Notes under the pieces: model-generated
Told to the model about the DNA's origin: nothing
The model's input: only the letters and a program-made list of their open reading frames with translations
The model's database searches: none
Assembly: GCA_023055355.1 (NCBI GenBank)
Contig: JALJCS010000002.1
Location: forward strand, 77,829,001-77,893,000
Length of the DNA: 64,000 bases
Direction: 5' to 3'
Source: Agelaius tricolor
Taxonomy: Eukaryota; Chordata; Aves; Passeriformes; Icteridae
In this document: piece after piece, positions 45,263 to 58,900 of the stretch
How positions within the stretch are numbered: position 1 is the first letter of the stretch
Layout of the letters: every line of letters starts with the position of its first letter
Translations under genes and position numbers: made by a program

Positions 45263-48200
45263 ATTAAACACATTTAATAGACATTTAGTTTGAAGAAGAG
45301 GGAGGTTTACTTCTTTATGTTGAAGTGTTTTATCTCTATAAGTTTGGTTGCTTTTGGAAAGGGATCAAGGACTATCTCTAGTTTCAGCGACTGACTCAAC
45401 AGATGACACTTTAAAACACCAGTTTAACAATTGTTTCTGGAATTTCTTTGGAATTAATTTTAGTGGTAAAATGTACTCAATTAGTTTTCATACACATATA
45501 ATGAATATAGGGTTTCAGTGATAGTTTAGCCTAAATTTAATGCATAGTTATTTCACTTCCACTGATAATTATATAACACTAAATTGAATTAACATATGCA
45601 GCCTGTCACTGGTATTAGATCCCAGAGAAAGCATCTCCAAGGATGCTATAAAGAAACCCAAGTTTCCCACTGTGATCTATCTGTATTCTGCTCTTCTTAC
45701 AGGTGTTCCCAGACAATAGCTCATACTTGCCAAAACACAGTTCTTGTGCCATATAATGATACTCAGCCTAAATCTGTGCACAAATTACATGCTCAACCAT
45801 TACAGAGATGTTCATCATTAAAATACATACATTAGATGTGAATTTCTTTTATCCCCCTTGCTTAATGACAATGAAATGAAAAAAAGACATGATCTCCTGT
45901 TGATTTTATGTCTTAAATAATGATAACTCACTTTTTAGGTCTGCATCATAATGTGTACAGTGACATCTTCATAAAAGGACAACATGATATTAATTTTCTA
46001 ATGAAATGTATATGACACAGAAACATTTCATTATTCACAACACCACATCAAATAAAATCCTATAATGAAATTCCTCTGCCTTTCAGTGGAATTACGTCCA
46101 CACTCGTAGTGAATTATTGGATGCTGGACTCTTAACAAGTTTAGTTTGTATCTAACCTACTTAGTTACCTGCCCATGTACTGTGACGCAAAACACAAGTC
46201 CAGAATTATTGGAATTAAAATCCCAATATTGCCAGATGGAACATGATAATGCCTAGCAGACAAATATTAGGTTAACTTTTACCATTGAAAGGTCTTGAGA
46301 ATGTAATTTGTTATCTTGTTGGTACTGAAATTATACTTTCAAATATAGGTATCAATTATATATGCAGTTATAAACAGGTCTTAGAAGGAATAAAAAATTC
46401 TTGCTCTAGGCCATATTTGAAAGACCATAAATGTTAGTTTTTGGATAAGTAATTTGTAATAAGTAACTTAGCAGATTTCTACTGCCTATGTGACAGTCTC
46501 ATCTTCAAGGCTAATTTAAACCTATAGACATATAAAGTAAGCATGTCTGAAACACAGACTGCAGTGTATTTAATTCAAGCTGACAACAAGTATTATTGTG
46601 GATAATAACTGAATCGTGCTTTTTAGGATTTAAACCAAGGATCAGCATAGCACAGAGCCCCAGTATGTTTGGTCTTTTTTTTTGAGGAAATATAGGGGAT
46701 TTATTTCTAAAAGGGCTCTGAACTAAAATAAATGAAACACAGGAAGGTAGAAGAAAAAAGCGGACACAACAAATTATATGATGGCTGGCAACAGTGCTTT
46801 AATTCACATTTCTAATAGGGGGAAGGGTACCTAGAGCCAGTTGAAGATAGACTGAAAGAAAAGGAAAAAGGAAATGCGGGGAAATTAAAGCAATGAGAAA
46901 GGGTAAGAGGGCAAATGTGGAAAACAAATTCTGAATGACATTGAAGATTAGAGCAAACAGCCAAATCAGAGTAAATAAAAGTCTAGTCAGAGCTATGTAG
47001 GGCTTTGAATGAATAAAAGTCCAAGCTTTGTCTGAGTCTGCACCTAATATTAATAAAATTCCTTAGTGATCTTCTCAGCTGTCATCAAGATCAGTGATAA
47101 TACACTCTTTTGGTAAATTAAGACCTGGACAATTTTCAAGATTCATCTTTATTTAGCAGGAGTTCTCTAAACAATTATTAGATGTCTGTGCTTTCATTTA
47201 CTTTACAGCTGTCATGAATTCCAATATAATAGGGTATTAAAAAATTAAATTAAGATGCCCATAGCTACATTGTACTACATGGCACATTTTTATTAACAGT
47301 AATGGCCTTTCACAGATGAGCAATTAGAAATTTACCAGGTAAGCATTACATGAGAGGTTGTCTTAATTATCTTTCTTTTTTCCACTCCAGAAAACATAAC
47401 AGATTATTTTAGGTTTTTGGATAATCAAATATATGATTAACATTGCAACAGATTAAATTATTAGTTGTGAAAAATTTGTCACTTCATTTTCACATCCTTG
47501 AATTTTGCATATTGTGTTAGGAATAATCCTTTACTTGAATAAGCAAAATGTCTTTTTACTTTTATTGTTGTTTTTATTATTATTATTATTACTATTTTTG
47601 TTCTTAAAATACAAGAAACTAAATATTATTGGGACAAACATCAATGTTTGAAATGCTACAGGCTGAAACACATACACATATTTGTCAGAAGGAAAAAATG
47701 TGTTTCATGGAATCCCTATAACTTCTGAGAGCTGGTGAACAGAGGCTGGCAGGCAGCTCTTTGTTTTTCCCAGGCAGAAGGTTCAGACCATGATTCAATT
47801 TGCACTTAGACAAACAGCATCCTTTAGATCCCATGGTAGAAGTGAATACTGGAGTGCAGAATGCCCCGTACTCTAGTGTTGGTATTTTCAAGGATTACTC
47901 TGCATTCATTGCAGCACAAACAAATCTTCCTCTTAAATGATCCTCTCAGCTAAGAAAGATCAGGAGCATGCATCCTCTTCCCCCTAATATATCTTGTTGC
48001 TCTTGTGGAATGTTTTAAATGACTTTTTCCTTTAAATTGCCTCACTATTTATTAATATATACACTGGTAGTACTAAAAGTTTATCCCTTTTTATCAAACT
48101 GCATAATTGTTTCAAGCCTCCCCAAGCTCTTTGGATTCAATCACTGGTTTCAAATAGTCTAAAAATAATATTTTAAAATATTTTCTTCAGCTTCTTTAAA

Positions 48201-49390
48201 AAATAATCTTATGCTCTGCCAAAAGTTTTAGAATAGTACTATTAAAGAGCATATACAGAGGCAGGAGAGAACCATTGCTTTCTCAGACTGAAATTGGTTC
48301 TGAAAGTTTTCAGTCAAAGTATTTATATAAGCTGTATTATGCTGGGAATTTTTTCAAATTCCTGTAATTTGCTATATACCAAGTGCTAGGCAGTTTCTAA
48401 AATACTACTTTAGCTGCACCTTCTGTGTAGCTGCCAGATAAAAACTCAATCCTCTGTGCTTCTGTGTTCCCAAAGATGTTGATGAACAAGAGCTTTTTTG
48501 AAAGGAGACTGATGGGGTGCTGCTGGGAATTCAGAAAGGAGTCTGGGAGGGGAAAATGTTACCTATTTTTTCTTCCTATAGGCCATTGAAATAGATTGGA
48601 ACACTAATAGATGTGTACAATAAACAGCCACCAAACAGGTAAGTATGTTGAAGAAGAATATTATTTTTTTAAATATTATTTTTTTGGCTTCAGTTTTCTC
48701 AGGAGAGACTGGAGCCTTGCAGAATGTATTTTATTTTGATTAATGAGAAACTGAATTAAGCTTTGGGTCTATCTCCTTAAATTGATCTGTTTCTACTACT
48801 TTGTTTTATTTTTATATACTAAAAATGTATATTACTAGTTTCATTCCTCAGAAATGTATTCCAGGCATAAATGTATAATTCAGAGACTTACCTTAGTCAA
48901 TTTTAGTATTCTAGATACAGAATAAACTTAATCTTTCTAGTGATTTTCAGTTCCTTATTTTTAAATACTAATCAAAAATGTGTACAATTTTCAATGTATA
49001 CAACCTTTGTTCTCACTATTGCTCCTGTTAGTCCTAACTAGAGAGAGTATTTTATGTGGCACTACCAAAAAATTACAAGGAAAATGAAAATTAGTATTCA
49101 AGTCATGAATATGTAAATATTTTAAAAACTCAATTTAACAACCAAAGAGAAGAGCCCACTGAAAATTAGGTCTCTTTCCTGAGAAATTTTGGGACTTCAA
49201 TAAGGTTTCTTTCTGTTAAAAATCAAAAATAAAAAGAAAAATAGGTGAATTAATTGCAAGTATTTAATTTCTCTAGCTGCAAAATTTCATTATGTTATCT
49301 TAAAATTTTATATATAACTAGATAGTACTTACAAGTTTTATTGTGACAGGAGAATTTTTCATTGAAATAAATCTGAAAAATATAACCTAA
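45263..49390. other. AT-rich single-copy-looking DNA, no gene seen
   Basis: No exon or transposon recognised. An (ATT)n microsatellite lies near 47571-47592. Open frames are short and unconvincing. Confidence 0.55.
47571..47592. repeat. (ATT)n microsatellite
   Basis: A run of about seven 'tta' units within 'tttttattattattattattactattt'-like sequence (exact copy number not asserted). Confidence 0.8.
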
Positions 49391-50419
49391 CTGGGACATT
49401 TTGAAAGAGGACCTGCCACTTGCCAAGGCCAAGACCATCAGCAATAGCCATAGTGCTCTGGGGTAGCAGATCTAAGAAAGGGAAGAAGTTGCTGCATTTC
49501 AATTTCCACAGCATTTCCAGGTGAAGAAAGGAGTGGGAATATGTGAGCAACAATTTTGCTGACACCGAGATCAATTAAGGAAGGAGAGAATTTCCTCCCG
49601 GTGCCCCAGCTGAGATTCCTCTGCAGCCCCTGGTGCAGTCCATGGTGAGGCAGCTGTGCCCTACAGCCCATGGAAGTTCGTACTGGAGGAGAGATCCACC
49701 AACAGCCCGTGGAGAACCCCACTCTAGAGTGGGTGGATGTCCAAATGAGGCTGTGACCCTGTGGAAAGCCTGCACTGGAGCAGGTTCCTGACAGGAATTG
49801 TGTCCCAATGGAAAGAGGAGCTCACACTGGATCAGGTTTGCTGGCAGGACTTGTGATCCCATGTGGGACTCGCACAGAGGCAGCCTGTTCCTGAAGGAGT
49901 GCTCCTTGTGGAAGGGAACCCACAACGGAACAGTTTATGAAGAACTGCAGTGGAAAGGACTCACCTTGGAGAAGTTCACAGATCACTGTTTCCCATGGTG
50001 GGCATCCCACAGTGGAGCAGGGGCAGAGTGTGAGCAGTTCCCTCCCAGAAGAGAAAGAAGAAGCAGAGACAAATTATGGATGACCTCCCTACATCCTCCA
50101 TTCCCCATACTCCTGTGCCACTGTCAGGGAGAAGGTAGTGGAGTTAAACCCCAGAAGGAGAGTGGAGTTGAGAGATGGTTTTGTTTTTCATTATCCTTCT
50201 CTGATTTGATTGGTAATAAATTAAAATAATTTCCCCAAGTAGAGCTTTTGTTGTTCTGTTTTGCGCATGATGGCAACTGGTGAGTGAACTCTCCTTGCTC
50301 TTAGCTCAATCCACAAGCCTTTTGTTATATTTTCTTTTCCCTGTCCAGTTAAGGAAGGCAGTGATAGCAGCTTCAGTGGGCATTTAGCCCCTGGGCTTCC
50401 AGCCAGGGTCAACTTAACA
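49391..50419 (+). mobile_element. Long avian ERV LTR, nearly complete (plus orientation)
   Basis: Matches the word order of a roughly 1-kb avian LTR: 'ccaaggccaagaccatcag', 'gtggagaaccccac', 'gcctgcactggagcagg', 'cacaacggaacagtttatg', 'ggtaataaattaa' (polyadenylation signal near 50213), then 'ccctgtccagttaagg' and a terminal 'gccagggtcaacttaaca'. The region around 49690-50010 holds the family's diverged 40-60 bp internal reiterations ('..ctggagcagg..cccatgg..'). The 5' end is truncated or diverged. No internal viral region follows, so it is a solo LTR. The chance frames over it are not genes. Confidence 0.85.
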
Positions 50420-50930
50420 AAATATGTTATCAAAAACTTTATCAAATATTACAACTCTGGTGATAAGAACCAGAATTCCTGACAAAAGATCCAAAATTAA
50501 TATGCTGAGCATCACTAAAATCAAAGTCCTTTCCTTGCTGTTTAAGGTCAGAAACATGACATCAATATCTTCCTGATATAAAAACAAAAGGACAAACCTT
50601 AATTTTTACCAAGCGCCTTTACTTCTGAGACATTGGCACCAATCCAGTATTCACTGGTCTAATTTTCCTTACTGCAGACCCATTCATTTTGTTCAATGTT
50701 CGCTTCATCTAATCTGACAATCAAACTTCTCTCGAAGGGGCAGCAGAGCATTAACTTTCTAACTCAGTAAGGGTGCACATTCTGAGCTGTAAGGAAAATA
50801 ATAAGTGCTAGTTAGAGGATGTGTCATAAAAACTTCCCAAAAAACCAGATAGGCAATATTCCCATGGCCTGCTATCTGAGGACGACTAAGAGCAGTGTTT
50901 TGTCAAAAAAAGCATCAAGTGTAATAAAAT
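50420..50930. other. AT-rich spacer between LTR and CR1
   Basis: About 510 bases with no recognised feature. Confidence 0.5.
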
Positions 50931-52585
50931 ATCACAGAATCAGAGAACTAGCTGAATTGAAAGGGACCCATAATGATCACCAATCCAACTCCTGCCCCTG
51001 CACAGCACCATTCCCAAGAGTCACACCACATGCATACGAGTATTGTCCAAATACCCCTTTAAATTCTGGCAGACTTGATGCTGTGATAACTTCCCTGGGG
51101 AACCTGTTCCAGCACCCAACCACCCTCTGGCTGAAGAAACTTTTTCTAATATCCAAACTAAACCTCACCTGACATAGCTTAAGGTTTTCCCCTCATGTCC
51201 TGTCCCTGGTCACCACAAAGAAGAGATCAGTGTCTGCCCCTCCTCTTCGCTTTACAAGGAAGTTGGAGACTGCAGTGTCTCCCCTCAGTCTCCTCCGGGT
51301 TGAACAGACCAAATGATCTCAGCTGCTCTCCATTCAGCCTCCTGTCAAGGCCCTTCATCTTCTTTATTGCCCTCTTTTGGAAAGTCTCTAATTTCTTAAT
51401 GTCTTTCTTATATTATAGTGCCCAGAGCTGCCCACAGGACTTGAGCTGAGGCCACCACAGTGCAGAGCAGAGTGGTACAATTCCCTCCCTTGCCTGGCTG
51501 GTGATGCTGTGCCTGATGCCCCCAGAACAGGGTTGGCCCCCCTGGCTGTCAGGGCACTGTTGGCTCACATTCAACTTGCCATCGACCAGGACCCCCAGGT
51601 CCCTTTCCCCTGCACTGCTTTCAAGCATCTCATTCCCCACTTTGTCTGTACATCCTGGGCTGCCCCATCCTGGTGCAGAATCTGGCACTTTTCCCTTGTT
51701 TGACTTCATATGGTTGGTGATTCCCCAGCCCTCTGATTTATTGAGGTCTCTCTGCAGGGTCTCCCTGCCTTCAAGGGCATCAACAGCTCCTCCCAGTTTT
51801 GTATCTGTAAACTTGCTCAGTGCTCAGCGTCCCTTCCAGTCCTGCATCCAGGTCATTCATGAAGAAGTTTAAGAGCACAGGGCCTCAGATGGAGCCCTGT
51901 GGAACCCCACTCATGACAGGTCTCCAGTCTGATGTCACCCCATTCCCTGTAACCCTTTGTGCCTGACCTGCAAGCCAATTGATCACCCATCACAGGATGT
52001 GTTTATCCAGCTGTGAGCTGGATATTTTATCCAGAACGACTCTGTGGGAAACAGCATTGAAAGCTTTACTGAAATCCAAAAAGATCACCTGGCTTCCCTT
52101 GATCAACCAGGTGGGTTACCTTCTCATAAAAGGAAATTAAGTTTGACAAGCAGGATTGTCCTCTCATGAAGCTGTGCTGGTTGTGGCCAATGACTGCATT
52201 CTCTTTCAGGTGTATTTCAATACCTCCCAGAATAATCTTCTCCATAACTTCACCAGGCACTGAAGGGAGACTGACAGGCCTGGAGTGTCCAGGGTCCTCC
52301 TTCTTTCTGTTCTTGAAAATCAGCACAACATTTGTCAGTTTCTAATCAGCTAGGACCTTTCTGGATTTCTAAGACTCAAAAATCATCAAGAGAGGTTTCG
52401 TGATGATATCAGCCAGCTCTTTGGGGATTTTTGGATGAATCCCATCAGGCCCTATAGATTTGTAGCAATTCAGATGAAGCAGCAGATCCTGCACAATTTT
52501 GGGGTTGACTGTGGGTTGATCATATGCTACGAGATGTACACAAAAAGATGTAGTCAGTGCTTCTGTCATCCATTCTTCAAACACA
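50931..52585 (-). mobile_element. CR1 LINE, 1.65 kb, ORF2 pseudogene with tail (minus orientation)
   Basis: From the tail at 50931 the minus strand carries decayed CR1 ORF2. Reading 5' to 3' on that strand, 52584-52369 has 'GPDGIHPKIPKELADIITKP' and 52326-52066 has 'KEDPGHSRPVSLPSVPGEVM', then 'GQSCLSNLISFYEKVTHLVD'. Both are typical CR1 reverse-transcriptase finger and palm blocks. A C-terminal piece at 51709-51413 has 'ERDLGVLVDGKLNVSQQC', and 51168-50977 has 'DIRKSFFSQRVVGCWNRFPR'. The frames are separated by stops and frameshifts. At about 51793-51818 the FADDTKLGG catalytic block reads like F-T-D-T-K-L-G, with a codon lost and the aspartate pair broken. The endonuclease half is absent (5' truncation), so it is inactive. 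Confidence 0.95.
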
Positions 52586-54031
52586 ACTAGAATTTCATCT
52601 GTATGTCCGTGATGATAGATTTATTTTCTAGAATAAATATCACATTTTGAAACCCCTGTCCTGGGTTTATTTTTCCTTTCAGTATTTTAACACATGGCAC
52701 ACACCTCTCAATGCTTCAAAGGAGATTATTATGTAGCAATGATTTTCACCTTTCCCTTATCCACAGAGAAAATCAGCTGAGTCTAACCATGAAGAGACAG
52801 GCAAATGTAAATATAATCTGTGGCCTCTTAAGAAGTTTTTTTTATTTCTCATCTGTTAGTATTGCTTAAGTAGGCATCCATCAGAAACAGGCTGTGTTAG
52901 TGGTAGTGCTCTGAGTAGCTCCAGCATAAAAACCAAGATCAGAAGCTCTGGGAAGACTCTTTTCACCATCTGCCATCAGCTTCAGTCCAAAGAAAACCAC
53001 CACTCATAATATGTGATCCCTCTGTGGACATCAGTGTGTATGTCAGCCTTCTCTATTTCTTTCCATTCCTGGTTTGTGACACAAAGGTGAGGAGGGAATG
53101 CACAGCACTGCACAAACCCTACCATCCAGTGCTGGACAATTATAGAAAGCAGCAGCTGCTGGTGCCCACAGAATCACGGTGGGAATGGATATCTGATCAC
53201 AGGGGTACTCCTCCTCTGAAGCAGCTTGAGCTGGAACAGGAAAGGTGTCATTTAAGCTGTTACAGAATCAAGGAAATGTTCTCACACAATTAGAAACTGT
53301 CTCAATTACCCAATACCAGCTAGAAGCTGAGAAGCAGTAAGATTCCTCTTAGCTCTAAGTGACTGTTTCAAAGCTAAGTCAAGCACGTTGTCTCAAAGTA
53401 CCTACAGTGACAGTTTGAACTAATGTTTAATTATGCCATGAAATGGACTGTGAGTGCTCAAAGAGCCAGGAAACAGCTGAGAAGCAGTTCAAAAAGCTGT
53501 TCAGGCCATTTATCCTCTGTACCTCTCAGCAGTCAGTTACTGTCTGCTGATTCAGAAGTGGTTTGTGAGTGCTACCCATATAAATGAATTTAATATGGGT
53601 AAACATGTCAAGTCTATGACAAGTTTGGGATTAAGCTAATTATATAAGTGCTGGAGATCAAGCCAAATTTTCACTGGAAAAATCCAGTTCACTCAACCTT
53701 TAATAATCAGTCTTAAATAATTTACATTCAGGAAACTTTCTCAAAAAAAAAAAAAAAACAGGTAGCCTAGTAAGGCATAGAATGTTATATTTCATAAAAG
53801 TTTTTAACAGCATAGAAAAAGTCACCATATCCATCTCCCCAGATTCATTTTTTTTAAGCAGTTATGTCTGTCCCATTCAGCAAAGAAAAATGCCAAAAAG
53901 CAAATAAATAAATACATTCCAAAAGGAAAACCAAAAGGTATTGGCCCTAAAGTTTCTAAAAAGCAATCAACTTCATATAAGTGCTTTTTAGAACAGTAAA
54001 TGAAACCTTTTTCAGAAATGACATAATATTG
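52586..54031. other. DNA without recognised genes
   Basis: Moderately AT-rich. An A-run of about 18 lies near 53742-53758. Frames at 53024-53293 and 53822-54061 match nothing known to me. Confidence 0.5.
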
Positions 54032-54855
54032 TGTGATGGGTTTAGCCAGGCTGGCTGCCAAAAGTTCACCTACCTGCTCTCTGTCTCTACCTTGTCAGAA
54101 GGAAATACGGAGGAATTAAGATGGAAAAGGTCATAGGTTGAGATAAAGACAAAAAGATAATTTATTACTGGCTACCAACATGAACAAATCAGCCTTTTCT
54201 TGGGGAAAAATTAATTTGATTTATTGCCAATTAAAAATGTATTTCAATGGTGTAAACCAAACCTTAAAACAGCATTCCTTCAGCCCCTCTCTCCTTCCTT
54301 TCCAGGCTCAACATTATTTCTTCATTTCTGATTCCATCAACCCTACTTGAAGGGAGATGGGAAATGGAATCCGTCCATAACAGTTCTCCCTTGCTCCTTC
54401 CCCTGCTCTAGCATGGGCTGCAATCCTTCAGGACAAACCAAGAACAGCATGGGCTCTCCATGGGCCTCAGCTTTGCAAGAAATATCCACCCATTCCATCA
54501 CAGCATCCACTACAGGCCGCAATGTAAAAATCTGCTCTGCTATGCCATCTCTATGGGCTGCTGGGCAACCTCTGTTCTGCTGCCTGGAGAAATTCCTTCC
54601 CATTCTTTTTTTCTGGCTTTGGTGCTCATGTTGTTGTTTTTCACTTTTTTCCTTATTCCTTATTCCTTATTTCCTTATTCCTTAAGACCATTTTGCTCTT
54701 AAGTACATTTTCCTGGAGAAGCCCGTGATGTCCGTGTTTGATCTGGCTGGGTACAGGGCAGTTGGATCTGGCACAGGGCAGCCCTGACTTGCCCTCACAG
54801 AGGCTGCCCCTCGACCCCCTGCCAGTACCTGAGCACCAGCACCACACCACATCAT
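54032..54855 (-). mobile_element. Avian ERV LTR, same family as 49.4 kb (minus orientation)
   Basis: Starts 'tgtgatgggtttagccagg', the reverse complement of the LTR 3' terminus. It continues with 'ggttgagataaagac', 'gatttattgccaattaaaa' (reverse-complement polyadenylation signal) and reiterated 'gctctagcatgggctgcaa' type blocks, ending near 54855 after 'cctcacagaggctgcccc'. It is shorter than the copy at 49.4 kb because several internal reiterations are missing. A (TTATTCC)n stretch at 54649-54685 lies inside it. No internal viral genes adjoin it. Confidence 0.8.
54649..54685. repeat. (TTATTCC)n short tandem inside the LTR
   Basis: 'ccttattccttattccttat' followed by 'ttccttattcctta': about five imperfect 7-bp units. 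Confidence 0.85.
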
Positions 54856-55400
54856 CGCAGAATACTTATGGTTTCACCCCTACTCTTCACACCTCACAAA
54901 ACTGTAATCAGCATTCAAGTATGCCATCAAACGTGGGTAATTTACAGAGAAATGCTGGCCAACTCCACCTCACAAAACACCCAAGTGATTGGTGGGTTAA
55001 GGTACTTTCATGGCCTCATGGAGTCAATTTGCAGTTTGAGGGAAAAGAAGGGATTGAATCTGGAACTGCTCCATGTTTTACTTGCTCTGCTGATCAACTG
55101 TCCCATTAAGAACATAGAGAGACCAGCTTCTCCAGTGACTGTGTCTTCATAAAGGGGCTTCTTTTTAAGTGTGTACAGGATAATCTGTGTTATTCTGCTG
55201 AAAGTTCAGGTGAGCTAAGACTTAAATGGGGGGGTTTTCTAAGCCAGAAATCAGACATGCATTGCTAAGTCAATGATCAAAACAAGTGGTCCAAATAAAT
55301 ATAAGAAGAGAACAAAGTTTTAAGTAATTCTTGACTTAATTAATCACTAAATAAATTAATAATTGCATCTAGACTATGGTGAAAATGAAAAGTGTAAGCA
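54856..55400. other. Spacer between two LTRs, no gene seen
   Basis: A 123-codon plus frame (54738-55109) overlaps the LTR end and reads as chance sequence. Nothing else is recognised. Confidence 0.5.
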
Positions 55401-55408
55401 TGGTTGCA

Positions 55409-55903
55409 GTGTGATGCTGGTTTGGGTTTTGCCTTTTTGCCTTTATATGTTCTCTGTATTCTTTGCACATACATTTGTAGCTTTGAATCCTATCATAAAA
55501 GTGGCTAGTTATCCCAGTACTTTTTCATGGTCTTTCCCTAGACAGAAAGCCAAAAGATATTCCAAGCCCCATGGGGTACAAGGCCCCAGGGCTATCTTGG
55601 TTATTCCTGGGACCCAAGGCTGAGAACAACTCTTTGAGATACATTTTCATGAGCAAAGTACAGCCATTGCTGGGGGAAGAACTCCAGAGAAGGGGCTTGA
55701 CCTGGGGAGTGAATTGCATCACCATTTGTCCTCCTAATTGGTGTGTTTAATCAGTTATGCTAATTTCCTAAAATCTTAAAAATATGTACTCATCTCTGGA
55801 GGGAGTGGGCTTTTATGGACATTTTTCCATAACTATCTCTGAAGGCCTTCAAATAAAGATCGCTTTTACCTCCTTACAAAAATTATCTTGAGTTTCATTT
55901 CCA
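55409..55903 (+). mobile_element. Probable avian ERV LTR, second type (plus orientation)
   Basis: The run from 'tgtgatgctggtttgggttt' through 'ccccatggggtacaaggcc' and 'ggagggagtgggcttt' to 'gccttcaaataaagatcgc' and 'cttgagtttcatttcc' resembles an avian LTR seen in several bird genomes. AATAAA is at 55852-55857, placed as expected near the end of R. Ends are approximate and no clear target duplication was found. Assignment as LTR rests on recalled similarity plus the polyadenylation signal. Confidence 0.6.
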
Positions 55904-58900
55904 GGTTGGGAAAAAGGCAACAGTGCCTATGGAAGATGATGGTCACCTTAACAATGATTTATTTAATCTCAACACCTCTGTTTTTTCATGTTTTTTCAAG
56001 AAAAGCAGAACTCAGCTTCAGAAGACTTTCATTAATGAAAAGAACACTGGTCTCACTTGTTCTATAAACATAAAATTAGACAATGAGACAATTTATTTAC
56101 TTATATGTCATGCACTAAAGGTACTCTAAGTAGACCTACGTGTATTTGGTGCTTGAACTTTTCTGACTCTCAATAGGTTGATTACATTAGACCCCCACCA
56201 CTGACTCTTTTAAGTGTTCATTAAAAAAAAAAAAAAAGCTCTAAAAAACCCACAAACCTAAACAAGTTAACAAAAAACCAGAAAACAACCACAAAATCTA
56301 AAGCAGAGAAAAATAAAACAAAAAGCCCCCAAACAATACATTTTTATCCATCGAATTGAAGTTTAAAAATTGAATGTTTTAAGGCTGGAATGCACCATGT
56401 TGGTGTAAGTGGGACATTTGTACTTCTATTATATATATCATCTGAAGACTGTGATAGCCTGCCATGCAAAATAATTTGTTTCTAAAAGCAACAGGACAAA
56501 GGCTTTAATGTTTCCAGATAATTTATGAGAATCTAGCAAGAAGATATAACAAGAGAACAACAACAACAACAAAAATAATAATAGTGTGAATGCCAACTAT
56601 TTCACAGAAAAGAAATGATAGTTTTACTTGAAAAATATCTAGTTTTCAATAAATATAAACATAATCAATCCAAAATCAAGAAAGTAGATATTCTGCATAT
56701 GCAATACATGTTTATATGTGAGAAAAGAAATAATCATTTGTTGGGTATAGCTGTTATTTTCTAAAATTCATTGTGTTACACATATTTAGAAGATGAAACA
56801 CACTTTTTTACTTGGATCAACACCAAATGTCAGAATCAAAATATAAAAGGGGAAGAATGAGTTTTTAATGCTTGCTTGCTATTTCATGGAAAGATTGCTA
56901 ATCAGATTAATAATGTCCTTAACAGAAAGCAGTAATGCACTACATCATTACTGACAGGAGTTCTTCTAAAATCTTAGAACAGTGAGAATGCAAAAATCTA
57001 ATATTGGCCGTTTTTCAGTTTTGTGACAACCAGCTAAAATCTATGTTGCCATTTGTTTGATTTCTCTGGCAACCACAATCTGATATACTATTACAACTAA
57101 ACTCCTACACTTTATTACTTCCAGTTGCATTACACTAATATTCTCTTTCAAAGTAATGGAAATTCTAGCAGGCAATGGCTTAGCTGAAAGTAGAGGAAGC
57201 TGAAATTAAATATGTGAATTTTAAAATTTAATTAAAATAGAGAGACCAATGTGACACAGAAACAAATTTGTTAAAGAGTATGATAAGTGACTTAGCACTT
57301 TAGAGGAATACTGAAATCTCTATAATAGAAAATATGTTTGGTGCAACCACTTGTTCTTGGCCTTGATGCTGAAATAGTAATAAAAAACACTGAGACTCTT
57401 TTACATAGGAAGCTAGCCAAACATATTTAGGCTTAAGTAGCTCTCAAACCAAAATTACTCATCCTTGCTGTTTCCATGGGGTTAATATTTGCCCACAAAT
57501 ATTCTATCAGAAAAATAGATCACCACATTTAACTTAGGATTTCTGACATTATTCACAGAACAAACTACTGTGGCTTTTACTTCCATAAATGGGTCTGCAT
57601 ATGAGAGCAATTGTGCTGTATGCTCTCATGGAAACCAGGATACTCCAGGTAAATTTACAAGCTACAATTTGCATAATGAATGTGCAGGATCAGGTCTTGA
57701 TGAGGAGGTTTTTTTGCTCTTTTTCTTTATCATTTAATCACAATGATGTGAACTAAGCAGGTAAGATTAATTCTAAGTGAAATCAATGGATTTGTATGAG
57801 GCATAAGATGTTGACAAATTCTCTAAGATACCCTCTATGGTCCAGAATGCCCATTCTCTTCACAATATTGACCAAAGTAAAAACAGGTTCCCCATACATA
57901 AAAATATATATTTAATCCTGTTACAGGTTGAGGAAGACAAAATTTTCAAAATGTCCAACAAAAATTTGCAACCATTTCTAAATGATCATCAAATTCAGCA
58001 GAATAGTTGTATTTAGGCAGTTGTCTAATACGTCAAGATTATCCTTTTTTTTATACCAAACCTTTTATGTTACAATGTGTTGTACGTACACTTCCTATAT
58101 AATAAATTATTAGTCAACAAAACCAACAGAAAATGAAGTATTATTGTAATGAGGACATCTATATGAAAAAATGATGCTAGGGGCAATTCTAGTTTTTTAT
58201 ATATTTGGATGGCAGGGATTCCATGTCTGTTGCTACATATATCAGTGGTTCCTTTTTTAAAAAAGGAGAGGACCCCTTCCACAGTCCTTAACATAACAAG
58301 GTGACCTAACATAGTATCAAAGGTAGAAAAGCTATTGCAGGAAAAATCTGATCAGAAAAGAATAGAAATGAAACATGAATATTGGAACTGATAACAAAAC
58401 CTTTTTTCCCTCAAAGTGAAAGAGTCCCATTAAATTCTAGTTTCCAACGATTACAGAGATGAAACTGGAGGAAAAAAAAGAATCTGAAATTTCAAATGAT
58501 TGCCCACAGGAAAACTCAAAAAATTTCAATTGCATTAGAATGGCACTAGTAGAGCCCTTGCCACGTCTCCCTTACCAAGAATTCATGGGTACTAAGTCAC
58601 ATAAATAATTATCTAGAAAATAGAAAATTTAGGGAAAGAGATTCCACTCTGCTTTACCTGTGAATTTATAAACTGAGCAAAAAATAAAAGAAATATTTCT
58701 AACTGAATATCCAAGACAGATGAGAGCACCTCAGCTCAAAACACAGAGACTTAAAAACCTTTAAATACTTAAGAATGAGGTTATCAACAATCAAGCCTTC
58801 AGTCTTTAAATTTATGTTCCCAGGCATCTACAGCTGGTTTTTTAGCTTTAATATCACAGTGCAAATAAATGCAAGTTTCAGCCATAAACACCTTCACAAG

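Noticed and set aside
49798..50229. 143-codon plus frame as a gene
   Set aside because: It lies entirely inside the ERV LTR and follows its internal reiterations.
51501..51872. 123-codon plus frame as a gene
   Set aside because: It is the antisense shadow of decayed CR1 ORF2 on the minus strand.
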